The notes beneath the pieces were generated by a model, which saw only the letters and a program-made list of their open reading frames with translations, was not told where the DNA came from and made no database searches. Positions 23,560-35,800 of a stretch of DNA of 64,000 nucleotides are shown in pieces. Within the stretch, counting starts at the first letter, position 1; each line of letters opens with the position of its first letter. The position numbers were made by a program, and so were the translations under genes. The DNA comes from Larimichthys crocea (lineage: Eukaryota; Chordata; Actinopteri; Sciaenidae): NCBI RefSeq assembly GCF_000972845.2, contig NC_040013.1, positions 3,958,642-4,022,641 on the forward strand, in the 5' to 3' direction.

Positions 23560-24400
23560 CTTTAATTTCCATATGGCTGTGGCACTTTATTCTCCATCGG
23601 CAATAATGTGATTCTTCCTTTGAAAAGATGAAAGATCAATATCCTCTCAGGCCCGCGCGTTAGGGAGAAAAGCAAGAAAAATAAGACCATCCACTTCATC
23701 CCTATTGATATATGTCACAGTTAGACGGTGTAGATCATAATGAAATTGTTGAAAATGTACAATTTATGTGTCAATGAGTTAGCTTCGATGAGGTTTCCAC
23801 CACACTCCCCACGGGCCATTGTCAAACCAAAACCATTAGCACGTTCTGTGGGTAACATTAACCTTTCTGCATGGGCTTACCAATATCTCATCACAGCCCG
23901 AGTCTCGCCGGCCAGCACTTTGAAACACTGCTCGTTTATGAGATTGGCCGTCTCTGAGGCCTTTAAAACATATATATGCATTAGAAAAATGATCATTGAT
24001 GAAGTCCATCATCGGCTGCGTTTTCTGACAATTTCCATGAGTTACAGCTACATTCGTCTGCCTCTCGCCTGCTCCTCTCTCCAGGGGCTTAGAAAAGGGG
24101 GTCTGCTCAAAGACACAAGGCTTTTTTCAACAGCCATCAGTGAGGCGTCATTGTCTTTAAGAGCATGTCGCTCTTCATGTTTGGGTCAAGAGCTCAGAGG
24201 ACAAGATAGCCACTCAGTGGAACTATCAGAGAAAAAAGTATTGATCTATGAGCATTTGGCTGCCACCAGCTCATGTGCATTACCACTGACTGGACAAGGT
24301 GAGGCTGAAATATCGCAGATAAAACCCAAAATAACTTTCACAATAACACGCTCAAGGTTTCCCTCAGTCTGTATATTTTCACGTGTTGCAGTTTAACTGT
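23560..24400. promoter_or_regulatory. Repeat-free block containing the longest open frame
   Basis: This stretch has no microsatellite or transposon and an even base mix. It contains a plus-strand ATG frame at 23740-24399 (218 residues) without recognisable domain, signal peptide or membrane segment. A donor-like AAG|GTGAGG sits at 24296-24304. A single frame of this length can arise by chance in 64 kb of six-frame sequence, so I favour a non-coding regulatory block, but a coding or non-coding exon is not excluded. Confidence 0.25.
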
Positions 24401-24570
24401 GCATTCTCATTATTTTGCAGTTAATAAAAATGGGTATTAAACAGTCAGTGACCACTTTAATAATGAGAATCAGTGCTTATGTGGGAGTAGCTTACATGCC
24501 AGAAAGAACATTTTGCATTATCAGTGTAATGTATGTGTGCGCAAGTGTGTGTCAGCGCCTGCCGCACTCT

Positions 24571-24604
24571 GTGTGTGTGTTGTGAGTGTGTGTGTGTGTG
24601 TGTA
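24571..24604. repeat. Interrupted (GT)n microsatellite
   Basis: GT units interrupted at TTGTGA; about 34 bases. Confidence 0.85.
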
Positions 24605-24739
24605 TGTCAGGAGGTTGATTGTTGTGGTGGTGGTGTTCTTGGCTGCAGGGCTCCTAATGAAGGTGTGCGTAATAAAATCAGTGCACTGGGGTCCTCGTCT
24701 GCGCCCCGCCTCCCTCAAACTCCATCTGATTGAAAATGG

Positions 24740-25010
24740 AACAGCTGTGATGATTTAATTTACATGTTAATAACCAACGGGCCTCCAGAAAATCGTCCAA
24801 TAAACGCCTTTTTATTACCGCCTGTATCTCCTACGACGCAGGGGAATGAGTGAGAGAGGGATTGAGTGGGGGAGGGTGGCGGCGGCGGCGGGTGGGTGGG
24901 CAAAAGGAGAGGTGTACAGGGGGAGAAAAGGCGACAGTAATTAATTGTTTTAAGCGATTCTATTAAAACAAAAATTATCTGCTGGAGATGTGTGCGGAAT
25001 GAACATGGAC
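24740..25010. promoter_or_regulatory. Candidate regulatory block split by a G-rich patch
   Basis: Two repeat-poor AT-rich segments (24752-24830 and 24935-25010, with TAATTAATTG and TTTTTATTACCG cores) flank a G-rich patch at 24868-24900. The patch has four or more runs of three or more G, so it can in principle form a G-quadruplex. Function is inferred from texture only. Confidence 0.28.
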
Positions 25011-25033
25011 TAGTTGGCAGCGGCTAGTATGCG

Positions 25034-25302
25034 TGGGTTGGGGAGTGGGGGGGTGGGATGATGATGGTGTGTGTGTGTGTGTGTGTGTGTGTTGGGGGGG
25101 TGTATCTCGTATATGTGTCTGTCTGTCTTTAGCTTAGATGTGAATTATTCTTTTCTGCAGATTTTCATGAGCTCACTTTCCGTCTGGATTTTCACGATAT
25201 CCTGCCAATCTGACTTCATCTTGTTGCCGCGGCTGAGGCGGCATTAAGTTGTCAGCTCGGAGGGACTACAGACACATAGATGTGTGTGTGTGTGTGTGTG
25301 TA
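25034..25302. repeat. G-rich patch and two (TG)n tracts
   Basis: A G-run patch (25034-25058) runs into a TG tract (25067-25091). A second TG tract lies at 25281-25302. The DNA between them (25130-25260) is repeat-free and enhancer-like. Confidence 0.8.
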
Positions 25303-25319
25303 TACTATCATACACTTAT

Positions 25320-25660
25320 GTCGTACAGTGTTGCCGATGGCTCACAGCGTGATGCACATCTTTATGCCGGGGAAGGTTGGTACACATACACATACTACAC
25401 ATTCTTTATCGTCGGCATCTCTGGCGTCTTCACCACCTGCTTCATTGGAGAACCCACAGCAACGCCGCTCAATGGACGCCACACTGCTTTTTATGCATCA
25501 GGAGTGCTCGCCGGGAGTAAATTCTTGACCACCATAAGTACGGATTCGAAATCCACAGTGGAGCTTGACTGGTGGCTAAATAATCCTCTGTCATTAACTT
25601 TTATTGGCCTCCTGGGCATAGCTGTTACATCACCAAGGCTAAAGTGCTAATAGAAATTCA
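25320..25660. other. Repeat-free DNA with an unsupported open frame
   Basis: A plus-strand frame at 25249-25650 begins in the TG tract and runs through repeat-free sequence. It has some hydrophobic stretches but no recognisable family, so I do not call a gene. Confidence 0.25.
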
Positions 25661-25689
25661 GGATTTGTCGAAGTTTGTGCCTGTTGTTT

Positions 25690-25960
25690 GCCTGTTGTCC
25701 TGCGTGATTTAAACCACCCCCCCTCCCCTCTCCTCATTCCACCTTTCTCTCTAAAAACCACCCAGGGAACTGAGAATTCCTTCCCAACCACGGAGAATAG
25801 AGAAAGAGAAATAAGGGTTGAACCAGGGCTCCCTGCGCTCATCTTTCCCACCCCTTTTCATTCTCTCCATCTTTTCTCCTCCTTCTCCTCCTCTTGCACC
25901 TCCCCTGCTCCCCTCTCCTCCCCCCTCCCGTGTCCCAGTCCTCAGAGAGGTGGCCCTGCC
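25690..25960. repeat. C/T-rich tract
   Basis: Long pyrimidine-rich runs on the plus strand, densest at 25845-25940. Overlapping frames on both strands come from this bias. Confidence 0.65.
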
Positions 25961-27143
25961 ACCGTGGCCATTCATGTCATTGTCAGCAAAGCCACATGGT
26001 CGCGTCTCCTTGCTTCTCTTGGGACATTGGGGGGGCCACGGAGACAGGGCCCTCACTGGGTGGGAACAGTAATTAAAGAATAGAAGCAAAAAAAATATAA
26101 AGAGCAAGAACAAAAGGCAAATGAACAAAAGGAATAACAGATTAGGCTGGGAGGGGAAAAGGAGCAGGCTCGAGGTCCGTGGAAATCATTAGGGAATATT
26201 CCCAGGCAGTGTACAGTACTGCACAACAGTTCAGTGGTGGGATCTATTAATGATCCAAATACCTCCAAGCCCTTCTTCTACCATCCACGTCGAGCGCTGC
26301 AGGGGGAGATATGCATGTGAAGGGTTTGCATCACCGCGTTGTGTTGCGTCGCAGAGCAACTCGGAATTTCATCCCACTGTCACGAGCATCCTTGTCACCT
26401 CTTTGATCACCGGGTGTTCATTTTATTGACTTGGCTTGCTGCTGGTGTGTGACATTAGAGAACACAGGTCGGCTGGGGTCCTCCCAGCCCTCTGAGATTT
26501 GACACAGTTAGAGCTGTAATGCATTTGGTGCCCTAAGGCCTCGTCATGCCAAGGAGGAAAGCCAACCCACAAACAACACCTAAAGCTGTTTACCTTTCAA
26601 TCCTTAAAGCTGAGTGATCCGACGGTGACACTGCAGAACGGCAACGGAGAAATAGAACCAAATTTATGCTAATAGAATATTGTTTAGTGGGCTTTAGAAA
26701 ACATTCCCCCCGCTATGTTGTGTTCGCAGCTGGGACTGCCGGGGGGAGAGGGATGCAGACAGAGATAGTGAAGAAGAAGAAGAAAACACAGAGATAGCGA
26801 GGAGAGAGGGGAGGTAAACAGAGAGATCAGGACTACATGTCACACATTCCAATACGGATCGGAGAAAAGTTCTGGGGTGGTTCCCAGGAAGCACTAACTT
26901 TGGAGAGGTAAAAGGTCACTGTATTTGGACAATGACGCCAGCTCAGCGTCTATTGACGGGGAGGGGCCAGGGGCATTGTGGGAAGGGCACGGAGTGGCTC
27001 TTACTGCCAGTCATGGTTGTGTAGTATTTGCATGGGCTGCCAATCACCTCAGAAAGGAATGCACTCGGGTCAGGAGGGTCAGGCAGGCGGAGTCGAGCCG
27101 AGAGTGAACACAACAAGCTCTGACGCATCGGGGATGATGGGCT
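25961..27143. other. Non-coding DNA, no gene seen
   Basis: Mixed composition; a GAAGAAGAAG patch near 26770-26783. A single ATTTGCAT octamer lies at 27026-27033. No supported gene. Confidence 0.3.

Positions 27144-27180
<37 letters not shown>
27144..27180. repeat. (GT)n microsatellite
   Basis: About 18 uninterrupted GT units. Confidence 0.92.
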
Positions 27181-27181
<1 letters not shown>

Positions 27182-29353
27182 ACTGTGGTAAATAGTAAGA
27201 TCAAACTGCAGAGCAGATAAAGGCTCCCTATACACATATTGTATAGCTCAAAGTAGAACAAAAGCGTGTATCATATTATGGGTATAGCTTTCTCTCAGTT
27301 TGCGCTGGTCGTATATCACTGGCACATCATCTGAAATCAAACTCTTTGGCCCTTGAGCTACGTTAACTGGCAACCATTCCCAACTCTGTGTGACAATCCG
27401 AGCAGGGCCTGCAGCTCGCCCTAACCAGCCTCACCCCCTTTTTTCCGCTCTGACCGTGAGCAGTTCTGTGAAATGGAAGGAGGAAGAAAGCAAATTGTTT
27501 GTGCCGTGGGCCCTGACAGGAGGCAACAGCACCCCAGTATTAGCTAAGGATAAAAGTAATGGGATTTGTAGTGGTGAGGCAGCGTGTGTCGCGAGGTGCT
27601 GTTGATGGGTGATAGGGGTGAATCGCCACCTTTAAAAGCTGATAAGTATCTATGTGAGAGAGGCAACACGGAGCAGGGCAGCCAGCAACAGAACCAGGCT
27701 CAGATAAATACCTTTTCCCCGCGACTGCTGTGCGTCTATATCACTTGATATCCGTGTATTGGGATTTTGTTTTCGACTAAGTTACATCATATTAAATGTA
27801 TCTGCACACGCTAAAGACATGTTCAGCCGACACTGAATCAAATTACAACTGCAGATCTTTGCTGTGGCTGAGCCGGCACAATAACGCTGACTGTCGTCAA
27901 CCGATATTACAGACAATAAAACATGACAACAATAAATATTTGCTTAGTTCCTTGTTATCACGTGAAAATGTTCTCGTGTTATAATTAAGACTTTTCTCAG
28001 GTTATAACAAGACATAGCTCATGTTATTATGATGGATTTTCTACTAGAATCATTCAGCATGAAACTTTTCCGCACAGGCGGCTGCCACATGTAGAGATCA
28101 ATCATGTATAATATGTTTGTCAATCATGTTATATCATATGACTGCTCTAGGCTACACTGTCTCTTCAGGCGATGATGGATATTTTTCTCATTTCAACAGT
28201 AAACATAAGCTTCCCGTTATTAACAACACGCAAACTTATCAAGTTCTTGTGGGAGAAGTTTGGTTTGATGTTGGTTTTGTGAGAAACATGAGTGACATGT
28301 TGGTATAAGAAGTGATAATTAGGTATTGTGTAATGACAGATATATATCATTAACATCACAAGAAAATAATGTGAAAGTTATTTTTGTCATTTTCTTGCAG
28401 GAATAAGCTGCAATATACTGATTGAAACTGAAAACATTATGTTTGTTTATGTCATTTTTAACACTCAAAATACAAGAACTAATTTAGTTTTTGGTTATGA
28501 ACTGATATCTGTGTTCAGTTCATAAGCAACATAGCAGCTTCAGGGTTGCAGTCAAATAGCGAAACATGTCAGTTATCGCTGTTTCCTGACACTGACCGGA
28601 TACTAAGCGTGTTTCACTTCTCCTCGCACAGTAGCACTTCCTCCCAGTTAAGGCCATAATAACACGACTCTGACGACAGGGATGTAACTAAATACTCTGG
28701 TTAGAGAGAGGGTGTCGAGGCGCTGTTGAGCCGGGCAGTTAGCACCAGAGTCGAAAGCCGTGCACCGAGCCCTCTGACCACTTCCAGGGAAAGAGGGTCA
28801 GTGTTAGCGGGGCCGTTGGAGTTCAACACAGCAAACCACAGCGGCTGCTGATCTGTGACTGCACAGAGCGAGAGCTGAACAGCAGGTGGAGGCATGGCCT
28901 GTATTCACTGCGAGTATAGTGCTGCTGCTGTCCAACCTGCAGGAGCCAAATATGTGTCAGGTCAGGTGGGTTTGAGTTTGTGAAATGATTGTATAGAGGA
29001 GAGCTGAATTTAACTGCGCCTCCTTTAATCAGTTAGAAAATAGTTTGTAAAATGAGAGAGAGCAGCATTTATGGTCTATTTATGGCTAACTGATTGAGGC
29101 GCAGCAGAATGGCAGCAAAAATAATGAACATGAAATATAAATAAATACTACAATTACTTTAATAATATCAGATGATCCTTTCCTCCAGTTTAATCAAACA
29201 TCTTCATGCCTTGTGTTTATTTTCTCGGGACACCAGTGGAGCGTGTCCCCAAAGAACCTATATCTCGCTACCGCACTGCTTTTGTGTCAGCCACAAACTG
29301 GAAACATTGGTTCTCTCCACCGCAAAATTTCATCCTTTTCAAATTAAATGTAC
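27181..29353. other. Non-coding DNA, no gene seen
   Basis: The part at 27780-28500 is AT-rich; 28690-28930 is GC-richer with short CTG runs. No transposon ends or recognisable coding sequence. Confidence 0.3.
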
Positions 29354-29373
29354 AAAAAAAAAAAAAAAAAAAA
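29354..29373. repeat. Poly(A) run
   Basis: Twenty A residues. The upstream 180 bases carry an open frame (29206-29391 +), which raises the idea of a retrocopy tail. No protein is recognised, no poly(A) signal precedes it and no flanking duplication is clear, so only the homopolymer is called. Confidence 0.85.
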
Positions 29374-31690
29374 CTGAACCCATGCGCTTGAAAAATATAC
29401 AGACATGTTATCCTTTGCATTCAAAAATACACATACTATCAGTGAATGTTTGGAAAGAGAGGTGAGGGAAGGAAAAAAAAAAAGGAAAGGGAGCAGACTT
29501 TCTCATATTGACTCAGCGGGCGCTACGCCACGCAATTAGTCCAAACTACGAAGAGAGGGAGAGGCGGGGGAGAGTGAGATAACCCAAAAAATAAAAAGCT
29601 GTCTGTGGAAAATTTGGAGCACTTCCCAAAATACACAAACTTTCCCGACGAGCACATTTCTTAGGTATGTTGTAATCTCATATGGCTGGCCTTTTCTGAG
29701 CCCCCTCCGTGAGACTTCTCTCTCCTCTCCACTCAGCTTTCCAAGCTCCCCCAGCCCCCAGACCTCACCAGTCTACTTCACAGTCTGGCCTAGTCTCAGG
29801 CCCCCAGCCCCTGCCTGCACAAAATCCCCTTCCAAAACCCACTGTCCACACATGGCAATCATTAGGCAACTCTCTTAAAGAGCAACATTATACCACCAAT
29901 TGCAGCCTTGCATGAAATTTTGATCACTTAAACCCATCTTAAAGAGGCAGCAGCCACTTTCTGCTCCACAACCTCCTTTTCTCTCTCTCCATGAATGGTA
30001 ATGCACTTACCCCTCAATGGTAACCCCCGAACCCCCACTCCCTCATTGTCCCAGCCCAACAAAGCCAAATGAGGCTTGTAGCCACTTATGAGAAGCGGCT
30101 CCATTAAGGGACACTCTTTAAATAAACCTCATGAAGAAAAAAAAAAAAGGAATACAATGCTTTGTGATTGTGTATTGGTTAGTTAAAGAGTATTTTCTGC
30201 TGCATTTGCTCCCCCTGTAGTGAAATATATACAGAAAAAGAACAATTCCTGTTTTGTTTTTTTTGCACAAATCACTCTCTAAAATCGCTGCTTGCAGGAC
30301 TGTGTCTACCTCCTGCATCTTGTTGTTGTTTGGAAAGAATAGCTGCTAAGTAAGTAACCATAGAATTGCGGGTATAAGCTAAATCGGGACTAAAGAGGAA
30401 GGTGGAGAGAAGAGAGCAAGAGCCAAAAACCCTGCTGAGCTCTCTCGTAAACAATGATTAAGGCACCTCAAGCGGTGGCATGCCCACTCTTTGCCACTCA
30501 CCTCACACCACTGGCTAATTAGCCGGGGCTTTGCTTTTACTGCTGGCTTTAGTGTCATAAAATTAACACATTTTGCAAAACAGCAGAACCAGGCTCAAAC
30601 TGTGGCGAGGGTTTAACAAGCCTCTCCTGGGTGAACTGTTTGTCTCACATAGAGGAGAGAGCACAGTCCCTACAGGCCAGCAATTGCCATTTGTGTAGCA
30701 CGGGGGAAAGAAAGAGGGGAGGAGAGGGGAAGGATGGGAGGGGGGGGAGAAATAGCACATAAAAAGCAGGGATATAAGGAAAGGAAAGGAAAAGAAAATG
30801 GACCGGGTGAAGAGGGGGATTAGGGCTCCATGTGGAGCCGTTTATCCTGAGGAGCACAGGGAGGAGAGATAAAGCTCCAGAGGGCCCCACACGGCCCCTC
30901 AGACAGACCCTGTGCCAGGGGAACAGCTTACCCTGCCTTGTGCCCAGCAGATGAATAGGATTTAAGCAAAAGTAGATTTTGCTGAACTCTTCCCCTTCCA
31001 TTCATCCACTGTCTAGAAAAACTTTCCCCCATTCTGAAGGGGAGCCACAGCGGAGACAATGCCGTGTTGTAGATGAGCCGGGGTAGAGAGGAAGACACGG
31101 CCAGTTGCTTTGGTGTTGGACGAGTTCAACTGGCACGGCTGCCAAGATTAGGAAATACATAATAGAAAACCGATTCATAATGAAACATTCAGTGTTCAGT
31201 TCATACAAAGAGTAATATGAATCAAATTATGTTTTTTTGTTTTTTTATTTTGATGTACTTGCTGTTGTCTTAGTGGTGGAGTCTGGAAACAATAATTTTA
31301 CCATCATTTTTTAAAAAACCCATCCAAGTCTAATTACCACACAAAATGAGCCTGAGGGAAACATGGGGTTGTACAAAAAAGAACATCCTAACATATTTAC
31401 ATATTATGGCTCTTTTTAAAAACACAATACACACAGGAAGGGCATTGAAAAAAACAAAAAAACAAACTGACATTTAATCAGTGCATATCTACGTTACACC
31501 ACAGCCACACTGGCTTATCCCGCTTTAACCTGTTTGCAGAAGATTGCAGCACAGCTCTCAGTTTTTAAATCAGATATTCAGCCGTTACTCGGCCTGTTCG
31601 ATTTTCCCCCCACTAATTTTTTTTTTTTTTTCTTGTGTGGCTGCATATTAAGAGGCACAACGTCGTTTGGAATGCTGGTTTCTATTTTTG
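29374..31690. other. Non-coding DNA, no gene seen
   Basis: A C-rich patch with overlapping frames lies at 29700-29830, a purine-rich patch at 30705-30800, and A/T runs near 30128-30140 and 31617-31631. No supported gene. Confidence 0.3.
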
Positions 31691-31800
31691 AAATGTTCTG
31701 AAACGATGTTTGCATACATTTGCATAGCCAAGTGCAAATTGAGCCATGAATATGCAAATGCAGAGCTGATGTCTGTGGCAGCCTCCGCTCTGCCAGGTTT
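31691..31800. promoter_or_regulatory. Candidate enhancer with paired octamers, module B
   Basis: Contains TGTTTGCATA, a perfect ATTTGCAT (31718-31725), a GCAAAT half site (31734-31739) and a perfect ATGCAAAT (31752-31759). The 18-bp block 31709-31726 and the 12-bp block 31749-31760 are identical to 9965-9982 and 10008-10019, with 22 rather than 25 bases between them. The flanking sequence differs. POU binding is inferred. Confidence 0.45.
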
Positions 31801-31813
31801 ATAGAAGAATTTG

Positions 31814-31816
<3 letters not shown>

Positions 31817-31870
<54 letters not shown>

Positions 31871-31875
31871 GCACA
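31817..31875. repeat. Long (AC)n microsatellite
   Basis: Twenty-five uninterrupted AC units (31817-31866) and a short GCAC tail. It is the longest pure dinucleotide tract in the window. Confidence 0.95.
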
Positions 31876-31929
31876 TGCTTACACACTTACATATGCAGAT
31901 TTCCTCTCACCCCTTCCATCTCTGCGTGC

Positions 31930-32110
31930 TCAGGGAGGACTACTTGTTTAAAACATGATTCAAAAAATCATTCATTTGCTTGTATTGCCTTATTAAGTTG
32001 GTATTTTCTGAGCGCTGTTTTTCTGTTGACGTGCTGGCCTGTACGCTTTTCCATTGCCTCATTAAGGCGTGAGATGGACTGCGTACTCGCATAAAGGTCC
32101 TCTAGCTGAC
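31930..32110. promoter_or_regulatory. Candidate regulatory block
   Basis: Repeat-free with an even mix, including TTGCCTTATTAAG and the similar TTGCCTCATTAAGG about 65 bases later. Texture resembles a conserved non-coding element; untested. Confidence 0.28.
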
Positions 32111-32549
32111 ACTGAGACTAGACGCCAGCTCATGCTCAGTGCAGCCGGCCCCTCAAAATAAAGTCTGACTTAATTTGTTTACTGTATCTGTGGGCACTCA
32201 CTCTGCCACCCTCTTAGCCTCTCTCCCTCCCTCCCTCTCTCCCACTGTCTTTCTCCTTCTTTTAACCTCGGAGCCATTAGAGGCATTTGACATAAGAGTT
32301 TTAAATAGAATTGTTGTGAGCACAAAGTCTGTATCGTGAATTGAAGTTGTGGTGGTAAATAATAATAATAAAAAAAAGGATTATAATGGAGATACAGTTT
32401 GTTTTATAAGTCATCTTGCATGTTCAGTTACACCACTTTATCTCTGTCAGAGGTGGTTTTACTTTTTTTGACAAGTCATCACTCATCTTCACGATTTATC
32501 TTGCAGTAAACAATCTTCAATCGAATCTTCAAAGCCATCTATGATTATC
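32111..32549. other. Non-coding DNA, nothing notable
   Basis: A short CTCCCT-type patch lies at 32220-32245 and an AATAAT patch near 32359-32373. No gene seen. Confidence 0.3.
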
Positions 32550-32830
32550 ATTTATTTTTATTATTAGAGGTATTATTAAGTAAGTCAAATGTGTAATTTC
32601 TTCCCCTCTTAGGTGGATTTTCAATGGCTCTCTGATTATAGGTGGTCCAACATTTGTAATCCTCCATCCAGCCCATAATGGCTTAAGTTGCCGTTCCTAG
32701 CTGATTGGCACGATGTCCGTGCCGCAGTGTTATTGGATAAGGGGCAAAACAACAGTTTAATTAGGGAATAGGAGGAAAAAAAACAAACCTTGCATTTAAG
32801 TTTTCAATTAACCCAATTAAGGGGCGAATG
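32550..32830. promoter_or_regulatory. Candidate conserved regulatory block
   Basis: Repeat-free, AT-moderate sequence with ATTATTAAGTAAG, GGCTTAAGTTGCC, GTTATTGGATAAG and TTTAATTAGGG segments. A near-palindrome GCACGATGTCCGTGC sits at about 32708-32722. No coding frame. Conservation is not tested. Confidence 0.33.
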
Positions 32831-35800
32831 GCTGAACAACCAGAGACACAATAGGAGCTGTGTTTCTGGCAACGCTCGCCTTTACTGCTGCACTTAGGCT
32901 TCTGTAACATCTCAGAGGTTTTTTTTTTCTTCTTCTTATGATTCTGTGCCTCCATTTCAGATCTCAGTGGGGATCCCAAACAAAGCCGAGGAAATCTGCA
33001 CATGTACTCCAGAGAAATTATGCTAATGAAGAGAAAACAACAAAAAAAAAAAGAACCTTATCATGACGCTCCATTCCCCTGAGCCCCAGATTAAAAACTC
33101 ATTCATTTGTTAAATATTTGACACATCTATGCTTGAGCTTTGAGCTTGGGGATTTGCGGAGTACTTCATATCAACTTGTGTGGGAGAAATGCCCCCCTCT
33201 GATACTGGCACAGACAACCTGGCACATTTACAGAAGGCCAGACAACTGCGCGTATGTGCGTATGAACACAGATTCCTCTGTATCGTGGTCTAATAGCTGT
33301 CTCAGACAATTCCTTTTATTACACAGCACCAAACCCTTTCTATAGGAGCTTATTGGCTCACTACAAAAGTGTACCCTCAAACAAGATTTTAATCTCATTA
33401 TTCTAACAAAGCCAATTTATCACCGTCTTGTTGCCGAACACGCAAACATACTGTGTGCTGTGTCCTACCAACTGGTGTTGACCTACTGTACCAGTATTAA
33501 ACCCCCTAATTCCTTCACACCGGGTTGTGTCTAAATGCTGCCACTAGACTTGAGGCACTTGAATATTTGCAGCTCAGGTTAGCATGTGAACGGGACACAG
33601 AACCGCGCAAGCATGAAGGAGGGATGAGGGGAAACATGGGAGACGTAGCAGGGCACAAAGCCATTACGCCTACCCCGAAAATAATTCACAGGGGACAAAG
33701 CAGCTTTACGGCTTCATTCCTGGATAAGAATAAAAGGAAGGGGGGGGGGTTAGGATTTTTCAGAGAAGGGGGGGTGGCATAATTAGATGATCACAAACTG
33801 TACCAGCAGCTCAGTTTTCACTCTGTGGTCCAAATTACAAACCGTCATATTTTTAAAGTCATGCTGACATTCTTTCGTCCCCAGCAGCTGCCAAGAACAA
33901 CCGAGGCCGGGCTTGTCTTGGCGTCTGATCAAAAAGAAGGACCCAGTTCCAGTCACACAGCAACTGAAAACATTTACACAGCTGGGACCCTCGAACCCTG
34001 AGGCCGCCCTGCCCTACTGCAAGGACCCGCGCTGGGGCAATGGGAAGGAGAGTGAGAGGGAGAGGGAGGGGGGGAAAAGGGGGACCAGGTGCTTCTGGGG
34101 AATGTAGGAGGTCCAAGGATGGAGGCAAAGGATAATGACCGCTATGAGCTCACTGTTACTCACCCACTGTTCCCCTTGTCCCAAAAGTCATGTTTACCTC
34201 CGCCCCCTGTTTTGATGAAGAGACAAAACACACACATCCGATTGGACACGAAAACGCTCAACGCACGCTCATGCAAACACATATTTGAGCGAAACACAGG
34301 TATTGGGAATAGGGAATGTCTCCTTAATATCTGTGTTTATGACGGCGCTCGTGTTTCTGTTGTGGGCAGTGTTTCTGTTTGAAGCTGTGTTTGCGCGTTT
34401 GTGTGGAGATTAAAGTAGAAATCTCGACCATGATCATGGAATATAGTCATAGATGCAGCGTATCCATAAACTAAATGTACATACCAGATGAGCTCCACTT
34501 TTTATGCATACATTCATAAATATACCAGATGTTTGCATTAATGCCATTCGTGGAGAATTTTCGACCGCTTCACAGATTTTTCTGCGCACTGGAAAACCAT
34601 CTGAATGAAATATCATATTGCTTTACTCTGGCTCTCCTCCCTGGTCAACAGTTCGACACAGGAGGTGGACGAACATACACCTGTTACGACCAACACTGAA
34701 AAACATGGAGCTAAAGGAAGACGGTCCCAGCAAAGCAAAACACTTTTTTTCTGTTTTTTCTGGAAAATGTGGGAATATGATTGCTTTAGCACAAAGTCCA
34801 TGCGACGGGATGTCAACAAATCTGGAGTTGGATTCTGCCTTGAAGCAGCCCTCATTTTACCTCTCCATCAGGGTCAGGTTAAAGTCCAGGTTTAAACAGT
34901 ACAAGATTTGAATCCAATCCAGGTGAGAGGGAGACTTCTGTATGAGGAACGTATGGAGAAGAAAGGTAGTGTTTAAGTGATGGTGGTGTGTGTGTGTGTA
35001 GGGGGGGAAGAGCGTTGAATTCAAGGTTGTCTTGACCCCTCGTGACCTCATCCCAGTAACCCTGAAACCTCAGAGGAACAATGACATCACTCCCTCATTC
35101 CAAGACAGAGAATCAAAGCAGTGCGGTGCTGGACCATCACTCTACACACACACACATGCTATTACAAAACTATTATTTCTAATGTGTCTGTGTGTGTGTG
35201 TGCATGTGACCATTCACCACCATGGAAACAAGAGAAGAAGTGGGCGGGAACTTCTCATAAGTAGAACCAGATTTGATTTTCAGGCATATATGCCCAACGT
35301 TTCTTTTATGCTTGATCTCCTCCTGAAAGCTGCTCATGTGAAACGCATTTCTCAGTGAAAGGTAGACACATGAACTGACACGACCATGACCTATCGCTTC
35401 AAACACCTTATAACTTTTTCCCCTTACCTATATTTCCACAGCTAATCCTATAAAAACAGGCGTACAGTATGTCGTGATTTACGACCGCAAAAAGTGAGAA
35501 GAGTTAAATATCTCAACACCACAGACCACTAGACACACAAGAAGTAATATATCATTGGTCATATAGAACCGCTGGCCTGATATTGTACAGATAATTCCTT
35601 TACTTCATGTATTATTTTTTTTAAATGATCCAATTCAGTACTATTATGAAATAATATGTGGCCCAAACAGCAGTTTAAGATAACAATTTGAACATGTGAC
35701 CGAATGAGTATCTTGAATTAACACAAGTGGGTACCCACAAAATCACCAAATTACTAAAAAATTATACTTCTAGCTTTGAATATCATCATAAAAATAAAAA

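Noticed and set aside
29172..29391. Possible retrocopy ending in a poly(A) run
   Set aside because: No recognisable parent protein, no poly(A) signal before the run and no clear target duplication.
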